From: Nonomuraea montanisoli
GTDB lineage: Bacteria > Actinomycetota > Actinomycetes > Streptosporangiales > Streptosporangiaceae
Direction: 5' to 3'
NCBI RefSeq assembly: GCF_013363975.1
Contig: NZ_JABWGN010000018.1
Span: 1 to 64,000, forward strand
Length of the DNA stretch: 64,000 nt
Each line of letters starts with the position of its first letter. Position 1 is the first letter of the stretch. Shown one piece after another: positions 42,580-50,742 of the stretch. The notes below the pieces were generated by a model. That model did not search any database. It was not told the origin of the DNA and saw only the letters and a program-made list of their open reading frames with translations. The translations under genes were made by a program, and so were the position numbers.

Positions 42580-43362
42580 GTGAACCCTTGGGAGATACGC
42601 CAATTTGTCGAGTGGGGCGCGCAGGGAGCGTCCGGGCGCGCATGGTTCGGGCGTGGCGTCTTAGATGGCTTGGCGGCCACTCTTGACGAGCATCACTACG
42701 GAACCCATGAAGACCTCATCCCTGGTGTGATCGGCTGCGTGCCATGGTTTGATAACCGAGCAATCAGTCAGCGACTTCAGAAAGACCCGTGCTGCATTGT
42801 CGTGGACAAGCCTGCTCCTAAACGACGGTTGGGGTTGGCTGCACAAGAACTCGCTGCACGAGGTTGGGGCATCAACACCCACGCCATCAGCCACCTTTAT
42901 GACCTCATGCCCTTTGATTCCTGGGGGGACGAGCCGGTCAGTCCGTACGAGGAACTGGGTGTCACCGTCGGCCCCGTCCGGATGGCAGGCTTCAGGGGCA
43001 CGAGTCCCACTCTTCACTGCAAGATCCTTGTCCTGGGGGTCTTGGTGGAGGACTACGAGGAGTGCACCGGTGAGGAGTTCCAGCCGAGATCCGTATGGCT
43101 AGGAAGCGCCAACTGGACAGAGGCGTCCGCGCGGGGGCATCTCGAATTTGGTCTTGTCTCAAAAGATCGACAGCTTGTTCGAAGCGCGTACGAATTCGTC
43201 ACACGTGTCATAGCGATCAGTGAGCCCTTGACATCGACATCCGTGAGGCCAAATCCAGAGCTAGCGCCGGTCGAGTACGAGGACGAAGAGCTGGCGGACA
43301 TCATGCGTCGGCTCCGCGCTTATGAGGAGAAAGAAGACAGATCCAATGGCCGGCAAATATAA
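42580..43362 (+). CDS. phospholipase D-like protein, AICE cargo
   Basis: A 260-aa protein. The C-terminal half has LHCKILVLG (H-x-K) followed by VWLGSANWTEASARGHLEFG (G-S-x-N-W), together one HKD/PLD-type catalytic half. Only one complete motif is seen, so it may act as a dimer, as bacterial Nuc and BfiI-like nucleases do. GTG 42580 with GAGGAG close before it is chosen; the frame is open to 42514. GC is lower than in the flanking genes. Sitting beside the integrase inside the element, it is a plausible defence or restriction-type nuclease. Role inferred. Confidence 0.7.
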   Translation: MNPWEIRQFVEWGAQGASGRAWFGRGVLDGLAATLDEHHYGTHEDLIPGVIGCVPWFDNRAISQRLQKDPCCIVVDKPAPKRRLGLAAQELAARGWGINTHAISHLYDLMPFDSWGDEPVSPYEELGVTVGPVRMAGFRGTSPTLHCKILVLGVLVEDYEECTGEEFQPRSVWLGSANWTEASARGHLEFGLVSKDRQLVRSAYEFVTRVIAISEPLTSTSVRPNPELAPVEYEDEELADIMRRLRAYEEKEDRSNGRQI

Positions 43363-43416
43363 CCTTACTCTTGAGTCCGCGCATAGGATATGGCGCCTAT
43401 GTGCCTCACGCCATGA

Positions 43417-43448
43417 CACGGCCACTTCATAACGAGGAAGTGGCCGTG
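43417..43448 (-). terminator. terminator after the integrase
   Basis: Perfect 12-bp stem CACGGCCACTTC / GAAGTGGCCGTG with an 8-base loop, 11 bases beyond the integrase stop. It shares the GGCCACTTC core with the tRNA terminator at 42303. Confidence 0.75.
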
Positions 43449-43459
43449 ATTGTCATTGG

Positions 43460-44740
43460 CTACGAGTCCAAGCACTTGCCGAGCTGCGTAAGGGCTCGTC
43501 GTGTCTCCTCTGAGGAGACCTCGGCGTACACGTTCATCGTGACCGAGATTTGAGAGTGGCGCAGGATCTGCATGGCCACGCGCGGGTGGACGTTGAGGGC
43601 GACGAGCAAGGATGCGCAGGTTTTGCGGGTGGCGTGGACATGCACCTTGCGCACCCCGGCCTTGTCGCAGGCGTTCGCGAAGCTGCGCCGGAAGTTGGAC
43701 GGCTCGATTGGCCGGCCGCTGGCGGTGGTGAAGACGAGGCCGGTCTCGTGCCAGTTCTCGCCCGCTGCATCGCGGGCGGTGTCACGTGCCCGTTGACGGG
43801 CACGGAGCGCGGTCGTGACGATCTCCGGGAAGGGGAGCGTCGCGTCGGAGGCGTCGGTCTTGGTGCGGCGGTGCAGCAGCTTGCCGGCTACCCGCTGGAG
43901 CTGCCAGCCGATCGTCATCTCGGCCTGGTCGAGGTCGACGTCCTCCCAGCGCAGCCCGAGCGCCTCGCCGAGGCGGAGGCCGAGGACGAGGACCAGGACG
44001 TACGCCGGGTACATCGGGTCTTCCCGGCTGCGCGCACACTCCAGGAAGGTCCGGGCGTCGTCCACCGTCCAGGGCTTGACCTTGCGCTTGCGGGGGACCG
44101 GCATCTTGATGTTGGCGGCGACGTTGCGGGTCAGGGTCTCCTCGCGTACGGCGTTGCTGAGCGCGGCACGTAGCGTCATATAGGCGTCGTGGACGGTCCA
44201 CTCCGAGGGAGCTGACTTGCAGCACTTGCCAATGGCGCAGCAGTGCCGACGGCGTTTGGGGTTGCTGTGGTGCTCCGGCCGGGCGGCGTCCTTGCCCTGA
44301 TCGCAGCACTGGCAGGACTGGCGGATCTTGTTCACCCACGTCTGCACGTCCCGGACGGTCAGCTTGTCGAGCCGCTTGGCGCCGAGCGCGGGGATGATGT
44401 AGAGGCGGGCGAACATCTCGTAGTTCGCGGCGGTCTTGGGGGCGAGGTTGGGTTCCACGACGTTCTTGAGCCAGTAGGCCAGGTAGTCCGAAAGCTTCGG
44501 CGACTTGGTGACGACCGGCCCCTTGCGGGCCTGCTCGTGGAGCTTGAGCCACTTCTCGTGGGTCTCCTCGCGCGTCTTGCCGTAGGCCCACTTGCGCGTC
44601 CTCTTGCCCTCGGGGGTGGTGACCCAGACGTAGCCGGCCCAGCCGTTCTTGTGAGGGAAGATCGAGCCCTCGTTGTTGGCACGGGTCCGGCGGCTTTTGC
44701 GGGGGCGCTTGGGCTCTTCGGGAGCGATCTTGGTCGGCAT
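43460..44740 (-). CDS. int: tyrosine recombinase (integrase) of an AICE-type element
   Basis: A 426-aa integrase. An arm-binding domain (about 20-60, NNEGSIFPHKNGWAGYVWV) is followed by a SAM-like core-binding domain (about 95-210). A Cys-rich insert (SCQCCDQGKD and CCAIGKCC) could be a zinc site. The catalytic domain has Arg in GLRLGEALGL, HATRKTCASLL, and LRHSQISVTMNVY with His and the Tyr nucleophile. ATG 44740 overlaps the xis stop (ATGA). It should recombine the 43-bp tRNA-Ala core. HATRKTC departs from the usual H-x-L-R-H-T, but all catalytic positions are filled. Confidence 0.92.
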   Translation of the reverse strand: MPTKIAPEEPKRPRKSRRTRANNEGSIFPHKNGWAGYVWVTTPEGKRTRKWAYGKTREETHEKWLKLHEQARKGPVVTKSPKLSDYLAYWLKNVVEPNLAPKTAANYEMFARLYIIPALGAKRLDKLTVRDVQTWVNKIRQSCQCCDQGKDAARPEHHSNPKRRRHCCAIGKCCKSAPSEWTVHDAYMTLRAALSNAVREETLTRNVAANIKMPVPRKRKVKPWTVDDARTFLECARSREDPMYPAYVLVLVLGLRLGEALGLRWEDVDLDQAEMTIGWQLQRVAGKLLHRRTKTDASDATLPFPEIVTTALRARQRARDTARDAAGENWHETGLVFTTASGRPIEPSNFRRSFANACDKAGVRKVHVHATRKTCASLLVALNVHPRVAMQILRHSQISVTMNVYAEVSSEETRRALTQLGKCLDS

Positions 44741-44922
44741 CAGGCAGCTTCCTCGCAGAGTCGGGTGACGTAGGCGTCGAGGGCGGTGGCGGGGATGCGT
44801 CGACAGCGTTCGCCGACGAGGATCGAGGCGAGTTCGCCGGAGCGGATGAGGTTGTAGACCGTCCACCGGCTGACCTTGAGCAGCGCCATCGCTTCGGGCA
44901 CGGTGAGGAGTTCAGCGCTCAT
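44740..44922 (-). CDS. xis: excisionase (MerR-like helix-turn-helix)
   Basis: A 60-aa protein. LLTVPEAMALLKVSRWTVYN with LIRSGELASILVGERCRRI is the typical excisionase fold of actinobacterial integrating elements. ATG 44922 lies just inside the 3' end of the rep gene, and its stop overlaps the integrase start. The order rep-xis-int with overlaps is that of pSAM2. Confidence 0.9.
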   Translation of the reverse strand: MSAELLTVPEAMALLKVSRWTVYNLIRSGELASILVGERCRRIPATALDAYVTRLCEEAA

Positions 44923-45390
44923 GCGCAGCTCCAGGCCGGTTGCTGGTGAGCGCGGCGATGAGGAGGAGGTCGCCGGCGGAGTGGCCCTTGCCCGCGTACT
45001 GCCATTCAGTGATGACGAGGACGGTGTCGTCATCGAAGGGCAGTCGGCCGCGAGTGACCTCTTTGGTGTGAACGAAGTGCTCGCGCGCTGCTCGCAGGTC
45101 GCAGAGGGTGGGGCCGTAGTGGCGGGAGCGGGTGGAGAAGTGGCCGCGGAAGCCGAGCATGTGGGCCCAGTGGGTGAGGCGAAGGTCGGCCAGGTCCGCG
45201 ATGGCGCCCAGGCGTAGGCATTCGGTGATGAGGCGTTTGGCGTGGTCGCGGAGGTTGTAGGCGTCGAGGTTGTCGAGGGGGTTGATGCGGCGGTCTAGGG
45301 TGCCGACGCATTCGGCGGCTTTGGTGGCGTAATTGGCGATGTAGCCGGCGACGCCGCCGGGTGGGCAGCCAATCTCGCCTAAGGCGACGG
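44912..45390 (-). pseudogene. replication initiator (RepSA-type), C-terminal part only
   Basis: The frame, read from about 45375 leftward, gives VAGYIANYATKAAE, then HAKRLITECLRLGAIADLAD and LTHWAHMLGFRGHFSTRSRHY. This is the highly conserved C-terminal end of the AICE replication initiator. About 170 of the normal 450-500 residues remain. Upstream the frame passes directly into the RHS gene on the opposite strand; the break lies about 45370-45400. The initiator is therefore dead and the element cannot replicate by itself. Confidence 0.85.
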
Positions 45391-45449
45391 CCGGGTACAA
45401 CGCGGCGGGTGACCTGATCAGCTCCACCGATCGGCGCGGACAGACGACC

Positions 45450-48400
45450 ATGGCTGTTTATGACGGGCTCGGCCGCAAGGTCCAGGTCACCGCGCCCAGG
45501 ACGGGCACGGCCCCAGCCGGTGTGTGGACCTACGGCTACGACCTGCTCGGCGAAGTACTGTTCCAGACCGACCCAACCGGGGCCCGCACGGAATCCACCT
45601 ATGACGATCTCGGGCGCCAGATCACTCTGACCACCATCGAACGCAAGCCGAGCCAGGCGGCGTTCGTCACCAGAATGGAATATGACGACGCCGACAGGGT
45701 AACCAAAACGACGCGGCCGACCGGGGACACGACCAGTCGTATGTACGACGCCACGGGTGCGCTCACCGGACAGACCGACGCGCTCGGTAATACCACGACC
45801 TTCGACTACGACGTGGCGGGACGTCCCATCAAGACGACCAATCCGCTGGGACTGGTCAGCACCGCCAGTTTCGACTTGGCTGGCCGAAAGACACAGATAC
45901 AGGATCTGGGCGCGAACGAATCGGTTCTGCGCACCAGAAGGTTCAGCTACGACGCGGCCGGCAACGCGATCAGCCAAACCTCGGCCGAGGGCCACACCAC
46001 TACTCGCAGGTTCGACGCCGCCAACAGGTTGATCGAGCAGCATGAGCCAGTGTCAGCGGCCGAGAAGATCATCACCTCTTTCGGGTATGACGCCACCGGA
46101 GCCCTGACTCGGTCGACCGACGGCCGCGGGAACGCGACCTACACCACGTACAACAGCCTCGGCCTGGTCGAGTCGATGATCGAACCCAGCACCACGGCCC
46201 ATCCCGACCTGGCCGCCCGGACCTGGACCACCGTTTACGACGCGGGCGGCAACCCCGTTACCAGTCTCATACCTGGTGGCGTCCGCGTCGACCGCACCTT
46301 CGACGAGTTGAGCCGGCTGGTCAAGCAGAGGGGCACTGGCGCGGAGGTCGCGACCGAGGACAAGACCTTCGGCTACGATCAAGCTGGCAGGCTCATCACC
46401 GCGAATGGCCTCAGTTTCGCCCTCAATGATCGCGGCCTACTGCTGAAGAGCACAGGCCCGGGCGGAGACATCAACGCTTATGCCTACGACCCCAACAACC
46501 GACTTGTCCAGCGGGTCGATGTCACCGGCACGTCCACCTTCACCTGGGACGACGCCGACAGGCTCACCCAGTCGGTCGACCCGGTCAGCGCCACCGCGAT
46601 CGACTACACCTACGACAAGGCATCACGCCTCACCAGCATGGCGTACGGCGCCAGCGGAGCCCGCCGCAGCTACACCTACGACTCCTTGAACCGCTTGACC
46701 AAGGATCAGCTCACCACGTCGTCGAACAGCCCGATCGCCTCAATCGAGTACGGCTACGACCTGAACGACAATCTGATCTCCAAGTCCACCACGGGCACCG
46801 CGGGGACCAGCACCAATGCCTACACCTACGACCAGTCCGACCGGCTCACCTCCTGGACTGCCCCCGACGGCAAGAAGACCGCCTACGAGTGGGACGCCGC
46901 GGGCAACCGCGTCCGGGCTGGCGACAAGACCTATACCTACGACGAACGCAACCGCCTCACCGAGGGCGGCGGTGCCACGTTCACCTACACACCGCGAGGC
47001 ACCCTGGCCGAGCAGTCCGACGGCAGGGTACGCATTATGAAGTTCGACGCCTTCGACCGGCTCGTCGACGACGATGGAGTCCGGTACGCCTACGATGCCC
47101 TCGATCGCGTCACCACCCGCACCCAGGGCGAGGAGACGACCTTCCACGTCTATGACGGCACAACCAACAACATCGTCGCCGTCATCGACGCCAACGACGT
47201 CAAGAAGGCCGTCTACGGCCGGGATGCTGCGGGACATACCGTCAGCCTTTCCGACGGAGCCGGCGCCCAATTGGCGTTCAGCGATCTGCGTGGTGACCTC
47301 GTCGGCACCTTCAAGGCCGACGGGACGAGCCTGGTCGATTCGATTCAGTACGACCCCTTCGGAGAGGTGGTGACCTCGAGCGGCGCCAAGCACGACCTCG
47401 GTTACCAGGGTGCCTACACCGACCCCACCACCAAGAAGGTCAACATGGCCGCCCGATGGTACCAGCCGGCCACCGGCAGTTTCGTCTCACGAGATTCTGT
47501 GTCCTTGCCAGCGGACCCGTCGGTTCAGCTCAACCGCTACGCCTACGCCAATGCCAACCCGCTCACCAACGTCGACCCCGACGGGCATGCATCTTGCGCG
47601 AAGAAGCCCAACCAGACGAAGTGCAAGGTCGACAAGGAGATCGACAAGGGGCACAAGTCCTGCGTCAAGAACTACGGCAAGCAGTGCAAGGAGGCGGAGA
47701 AGGAGTACCGGCAGTGCAGGGGCCAGGCGTCGAAGACCGTGTGCCGCGAGGCTCAGAGTGTATACATGACCTGCCGCACGTACTCCTCCACCAAGAAGGT
47801 GTGCGGCGAGGCGGGCGACATCTACGTGGACTGCCGCGACAAGCACACCAGGACCCACTGCGGCCAGGTCGAGCGGAACTATGAGTCGTGTCGCGATGAC
47901 CGGGGTAGATCCGTGTGCCGGGACGCCAGCGGCGCCTTCTCGACCTGTCTGTACAGCCGGAAGAATGTTGGTACCTGCCAGGAGGCCGACACCGAGTACC
48001 TGGAATGCCGGGACTCCGGCACGCAGAAGACGACCTGTCGTCAAGCGTGGGGGTTCTACCTCAACTGTCGGGACAAGAACAATCCGGCGCATGCCTGCTC
48101 TGAGGGCACCGACTACTTCGAGGAGTGCAGGACCAAGGACGACCACGGCCTCGACGCATGCCGCCTTTCCAGCAACTCCTACGTCAAATGCCGGACGGCC
48201 AAGCAGGAGCAGGACGTGTGCGACCTGTTCGGCGACGCGCAGGCGCAGTGTGTGGACGACAAGGGGGTCAAGAACTGCGTACCCAAGGGCGTTCGCAAGA
48301 AGTGTGGCAAGACCGACCTCAAGGAGTACTGCAACATCTACATTGACGCGGCAACCGCCACCCTCATCAAGAACATCTTCGGGATGGTGGGAGCGCTGGC

Positions 48401-48635
48401 CGGCGTCTGCGCCGGGGTAGCCACGGGGGTCGCCGTCGCGAGCGCCGGGCCCACGGCCGGGGTCGGCGCAGTGATCGCAGGCGTGGTGGCCGCGGCCTGC
48501 GGCCTTCACGCGGCTGGGTCGGCGGCCGTCGCGGCGGCCGTGGACCTGCTGAACACGAATGGCAGAGGCTTCAAGATCGTGATAGGCCGGTTCAACGTCT
48601 CAGGGACACCCTTTGGATACGTGACCCCTCGCTAG
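45450..48635 (+). CDS. RHS/YD-repeat protein, 5'-truncated, with Cys-repeat C-terminal tip
   Basis: A 1061-aa frame. The YD repeats continue upstream to about 45390 without a start (GYNAAGDLISSTDRRGQTT precedes M1), so the original N-terminus, probably over 1000 residues with secretion and shell parts, is missing. Residues 1-690 are about twenty YD repeats. The conserved RHS core ends with ARWYQPATGSFVSRDSVSLP, then NRYAYANANPLTNVDPDGHA. After that comes a variable tip: cysteine-paired repeats (about 713-965) and a Gly/Ala-rich hydrophobic segment (about 967-1035). RHS tips are toxins, but I recognise no known toxin fold. Probably a silent remnant unless transcribed from inside. Confidence 0.8.
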   Translation: MAVYDGLGRKVQVTAPRTGTAPAGVWTYGYDLLGEVLFQTDPTGARTESTYDDLGRQITLTTIERKPSQAAFVTRMEYDDADRVTKTTRPTGDTTSRMYDATGALTGQTDALGNTTTFDYDVAGRPIKTTNPLGLVSTASFDLAGRKTQIQDLGANESVLRTRRFSYDAAGNAISQTSAEGHTTTRRFDAANRLIEQHEPVSAAEKIITSFGYDATGALTRSTDGRGNATYTTYNSLGLVESMIEPSTTAHPDLAARTWTTVYDAGGNPVTSLIPGGVRVDRTFDELSRLVKQRGTGAEVATEDKTFGYDQAGRLITANGLSFALNDRGLLLKSTGPGGDINAYAYDPNNRLVQRVDVTGTSTFTWDDADRLTQSVDPVSATAIDYTYDKASRLTSMAYGASGARRSYTYDSLNRLTKDQLTTSSNSPIASIEYGYDLNDNLISKSTTGTAGTSTNAYTYDQSDRLTSWTAPDGKKTAYEWDAAGNRVRAGDKTYTYDERNRLTEGGGATFTYTPRGTLAEQSDGRVRIMKFDAFDRLVDDDGVRYAYDALDRVTTRTQGEETTFHVYDGTTNNIVAVIDANDVKKAVYGRDAAGHTVSLSDGAGAQLAFSDLRGDLVGTFKADGTSLVDSIQYDPFGEVVTSSGAKHDLGYQGAYTDPTTKKVNMAARWYQPATGSFVSRDSVSLPADPSVQLNRYAYANANPLTNVDPDGHASCAKKPNQTKCKVDKEIDKGHKSCVKNYGKQCKEAEKEYRQCRGQASKTVCREAQSVYMTCRTYSSTKKVCGEAGDIYVDCRDKHTRTHCGQVERNYESCRDDRGRSVCRDASGAFSTCLYSRKNVGTCQEADTEYLECRDSGTQKTTCRQAWGFYLNCRDKNNPAHACSEGTDYFEECRTKDDHGLDACRLSSNSYVKCRTAKQEQDVCDLFGDAQAQCVDDKGVKNCVPKGVRKKCGKTDLKEYCNIYIDAATATLIKNIFGMVGALAGVCAGVATGVAVASAGPTAGVGAVIAGVVAAACGLHAAGSAAVAAAVDLLNTNGRGFKIVIGRFNVSGTPFGYVTPR
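47590..48346 (+). repeat. Cys-paired tandem repeats in the RHS tip
   Basis: About eleven units of 19-21 residues following [YF]-x-x-C-R-x(7-8)-C-x-x-A. Examples are EYRQCRGQASKTVC, IYVDCRDKHTRTHC and FYLNCRDKNNPAHAC. About 24 cysteines in 250 residues are regularly spaced. Units are too different at the DNA level to be recent slippage, so selection has kept the pattern. It does not match a repeat family I know. Confidence 0.85.
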
Positions 48636-48651
48636 TGGGAATGGAGCGCGC

Positions 48652-48840
48652 ATGCAGAAGCGAACGGTCGGACTCCTGCTCATCGGCTCCGGGGGCCTGG
48701 CCATTGTGATGTGGTGGATCATGGGAATGCTGGACGTGCCCGGTCTCCGCGGGCTACGGCTCGTGCTGCTTCTGGCGGCGCTCCAAGCGATCATCGCCGG
48801 GACGACCACCCTCATCCTGTTGTGTGTGCGCCGGCGGTAG
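48652..48840 (+). CDS. two-helix small membrane protein, candidate immunity protein
   Basis: A 62-aa protein with two membrane helices (VGLLLIGSGGLAIVMWWIMG and LRLVLLLAALQAIIAGTTTL), a short connecting loop and a basic end. It lies 16 bases after the RHS stop, the usual place for an immunity gene. A membrane-located immunity protein would match a tip that ends in a hydrophobic, pore-like segment. Pairing is inferred from position only. Confidence 0.6.
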   Translation: MQKRTVGLLLIGSGGLAIVMWWIMGMLDVPGLRGLRLVLLLAALQAIIAGTTTLILLCVRRR

Positions 48841-48871
48841 CCGCTGGACCGGCGTTCGGCTGGTTGCTGCG

Positions 48872-48891
48872 TACAGCAGCGCGATACAGCA
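48872..48891 (+). promoter_or_regulatory. candidate integrase arm-type sites (copy 2)
   Basis: TACAGCA at 48872-48878 and again at 48885-48891, about 90 bases before att copy 2. The same paired repeat precedes att copy 3 at the same distance. Direct 7-bp repeats beside a core are typical arm sites for tyrosine integrases. Confidence 0.55.
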
Positions 48892-48977
48892 ACGCCGTCT
48901 TACACGATCAGACGCCACCAGACTGGAGCCAGCACGTGACCAGGGTCAGGAGCCCTCTACGCCGTGACTGGCTCCCG

Positions 48978-49020
48978 TTTGCAAGCAGGATGTCAGGAGT
49001 TCGCATCTCCTAGGCTCCAC
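48978..49020 (+). other. att core copy 2 (internal attR-like)
   Basis: 43-bp match to the tRNA-Ala 3' end with one change (TTCGCAT for TTCGAAT). It is preceded by CTCCCG, as is copy 3, not by tRNA sequence, so it is an att site and not a tRNA gene. Confidence 0.9.
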
Positions 49021-49086
49021 GTAGGTTCGCAGGGGCACCCACCCGTCACCCGATTCGGTGGGTGCCCGTCTGCTTCCCGCCCCTGA

Positions 49087-49240
49087 ACAAAGGGCCTCGC
49101 TTCGCTCGGGCTGTCCTTCCTTTGGGGCGCTTCGCGCCCGGGGCTTCGCGTTCGGACGCTGTCGCGCCGAGAGGCTTCGCCGTGGGGGCGCTTCGCGCGA
49201 AGGGCTTCGCCGTGGGGCGCTTCGCGCCGGTGGGCTCAGG
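49087..49240. repeat. GCTTCGC-rich repeat block, duplicated at 50645
   Basis: More than ten short palindromic units (GCGCTTCGCGC, GGCTTCGCC). The same block appears at 50645-50738 with about 61 bases missing inside, as if slippage between units had occurred. Confidence 0.85.
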
Positions 49241-49626
49241 CGTCGCTTCCAGTCGGGCCGAGGGCCCGACCCCTGGAGGACCTCGCTCCGCTCGGACGCC
49301 TCCCAAAACACGCAAGCCGCTCAATGAGTCGAGAACAAGGCGTCAATCATGTCGATAGGGATATACGCAGGCGCGGAGGTGCACCACGGCCCTGAGGACC
49401 ATCGTGGTGCAGCACGAATAATTCTTCGGAGGTCTCGTGCGCCCCTACGTCTTGGTGAGCTGTGCAACATATCTGCCAACATGCCACCCGCGACGCCGAC
49501 CAACGGATCAGCCACGCGCTGAGTCCCCATGCGCGCCTTGAGGCTGGCAGGTTCACACCTCTTGCTGCATCTGGCTTACGCTGACATCCGCCTCGCGGAG
49601 GTATACCGGTCGCTATACTGCTGCAT

Positions 49627-49987
49627 GTGGCAGGCGAGTGGGACGTCTACATCGTCGACGAGGTCCGCGAGTGGATCGAGCAACTCGACGACGCGACACA
49701 TAGGCGTGTTGTGCAAGCGATCGACGCGCTTGCCGAAGGCGGACCAGGTCTGGGGCGGCCGCTTGTCGATACGATCACCGCTTCGCGTCTGCAGAATGTT
49801 GAAGGAGCTACGGCCGGGGACCGTGCGGATCTTGTTCGCCTTCGATCCATGGCGGTCCAGCATCCTGCTGGTCGCGGGTGACAAGGCCGGACAGTGGAAT
49901 GCCTGGTACAAGCAGGCCATCCCGCTCGCTGAGCAGCGCTACGAGATCTACATGAAGGAACGGCAGGCGGAGGAGGGCAGATCATGA
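49627..49987 (+). pseudogene. HigB/RelE-type toxin, frameshifted
   Basis: The first frame (from GTG 49627) gives EWDVYIVDEVREWIEQLDD and then ALAEGGPGLGRPLVDTI, a HigB-type N-terminus. The second frame continues KELRPGTVRILFAFDPWRSS and ILLVAGDKAGQWNAWY, the conserved HigB C-terminus, and ends over the antitoxin ATG. Removing one T of TT at 49799-49800 restores a single chain. The toxin is therefore probably inactive unless the slip is programmed. Antitoxin gene follows with an ATGA overlap. Confidence 0.85.
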
Positions 49988-50301
49988 CGGGGTATGCGCG
50001 CTGGAAGGATATTCGTGCTGAGCATGTCGAACGTGCCGGCGGCGAAGACGTCGTTGAGGCGGGCAAGCAGGAACTCCTCGCCAAGGTGCAAGGACACCGG
50101 CTTGCTGAGATTCGCCGTAGCCGCGGGTTGACCCAACAGGCCATTGCGCAGCGCATGGGAGTCACCAAGGGTCGTATTTCGCAGATCGAGCAAGGCAAGA
50201 TCTCCGGGCAGGACGTGCTCGCCCGGTACGCCACCGCTCTGGGCGGTCGGCTCCATCAGTCGATCTACTTCGATGACGGTGACATCGCTGCCATCGCCTG
50301 A
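49984..50301 (+). CDS. HigA-type antitoxin (XRE helix-turn-helix)
   Basis: A 105-aa protein. Its helix-turn-helix (about 40-90) reads LAEIRRSRGLTQQAIAQRMG followed by VTKGRISQIEQGKI. It starts over the end of the toxin frame. The domain appears intact. It would bind its own promoter near 49560-49620, where CGCTATACTG gives a reasonable -10. Kept without a working toxin, it may be a leftover or an anti-addiction factor. Confidence 0.9.
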   Translation: MTGYARWKDIRAEHVERAGGEDVVEAGKQELLAKVQGHRLAEIRRSRGLTQQAIAQRMGVTKGRISQIEQGKISGQDVLARYATALGGRLHQSIYFDDGDIAAIA

Positions 50302-50450
50302 GGCGGTGGCGAAGAGGTTCATATCGTCTGGTATCTCCGATACAGCAGTGCCATCTAGAAGGGTGAGCAGGTCACCAAACGTACGTCTACCCAGGAGTCC
50401 CCTCTTGGTGTGGACATCGGGTGATAGGAGCGCCGGTCCGGGGCGCCGCG

Positions 50451-50469
50451 TACAGCAGCGGCTACAGCA
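50451..50469 (+). promoter_or_regulatory. candidate integrase arm-type sites (copy 3)
   Basis: TACAGCA at 50451-50457 and 50463-50469, about 90 bases before att copy 3. Same arrangement as before copy 2; the flanking text also aligns, showing that both right ends come from related elements. Confidence 0.55.
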
Positions 50470-50555
50470 ACGGTGGCTTACCTGATCACACATAGCCAGC
50501 CCGCACCTGCTGCCTGATCCGGTCAGGGACCTCCCTGCGTGGTGACCAGCTCCCG

Positions 50556-50598
50556 TTTGCAAGCAGGATGTCAGGAGTTCGAATCTCCTAGGCTCCAC
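50556..50598 (+). other. attR: att core copy 3
   Basis: Identical over 43 bases to the tRNA-Ala 3' end, preceded by CTCCCG and followed by sequence shared with copy 2. It marks the right border of the whole composite element; 42295 is the left border. Confidence 0.92.
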
Positions 50599-50644
50599 AT
50601 AGGTTCGCATGCACCCATCCATCACCTGATTCGGCGGGTGCCTG

Positions 50645-50738
50645 GTCAAAGGGCCTCGCTTCGCTCGGGCTGTCCTTCCTTTGGGGCGCTTCGCGCCCGG
50701 GGCTTCGCGTTCGGGCGCTTCGCGCCGGTGGGCTCAGG
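50645..50738. repeat. second copy of the GCTTCGC block
   Basis: Matches 49087-49155 and 49217-49240, with the intervening segment missing. Together with the att copy it forms a direct duplication of the region right of the att site. Confidence 0.85.
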
Positions 50739-50742
50739 AAGA

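Larger units (their letters stand above)
48841..49626. other. non-coding junction with att copy 2 and GCTTCGC repeats
   Basis: Apart from att copy 2 (48978), arm sites (48872-48891), a hairpin (GGGCACCCA...TGGGTGCCC, about 49033-49069) and the GCTTCGC-rich block (49087-49240), I see no convincing gene. Open frames over the repeat block are compositional. The rest to 49626 shows nothing I can name. Confidence 0.6.

Noticed and set aside
49058..49358. Several overlapping ORFs in the GCTTCGC block
   Set aside because: All six frames are open because of the repeat composition; no start signals or domain.
48978..50598. Copies of the tRNA-Ala 3' half as additional tRNA genes
   Set aside because: Both lack the acceptor 5' strand, D-arm and half of the anticodon arm; they are att cores.
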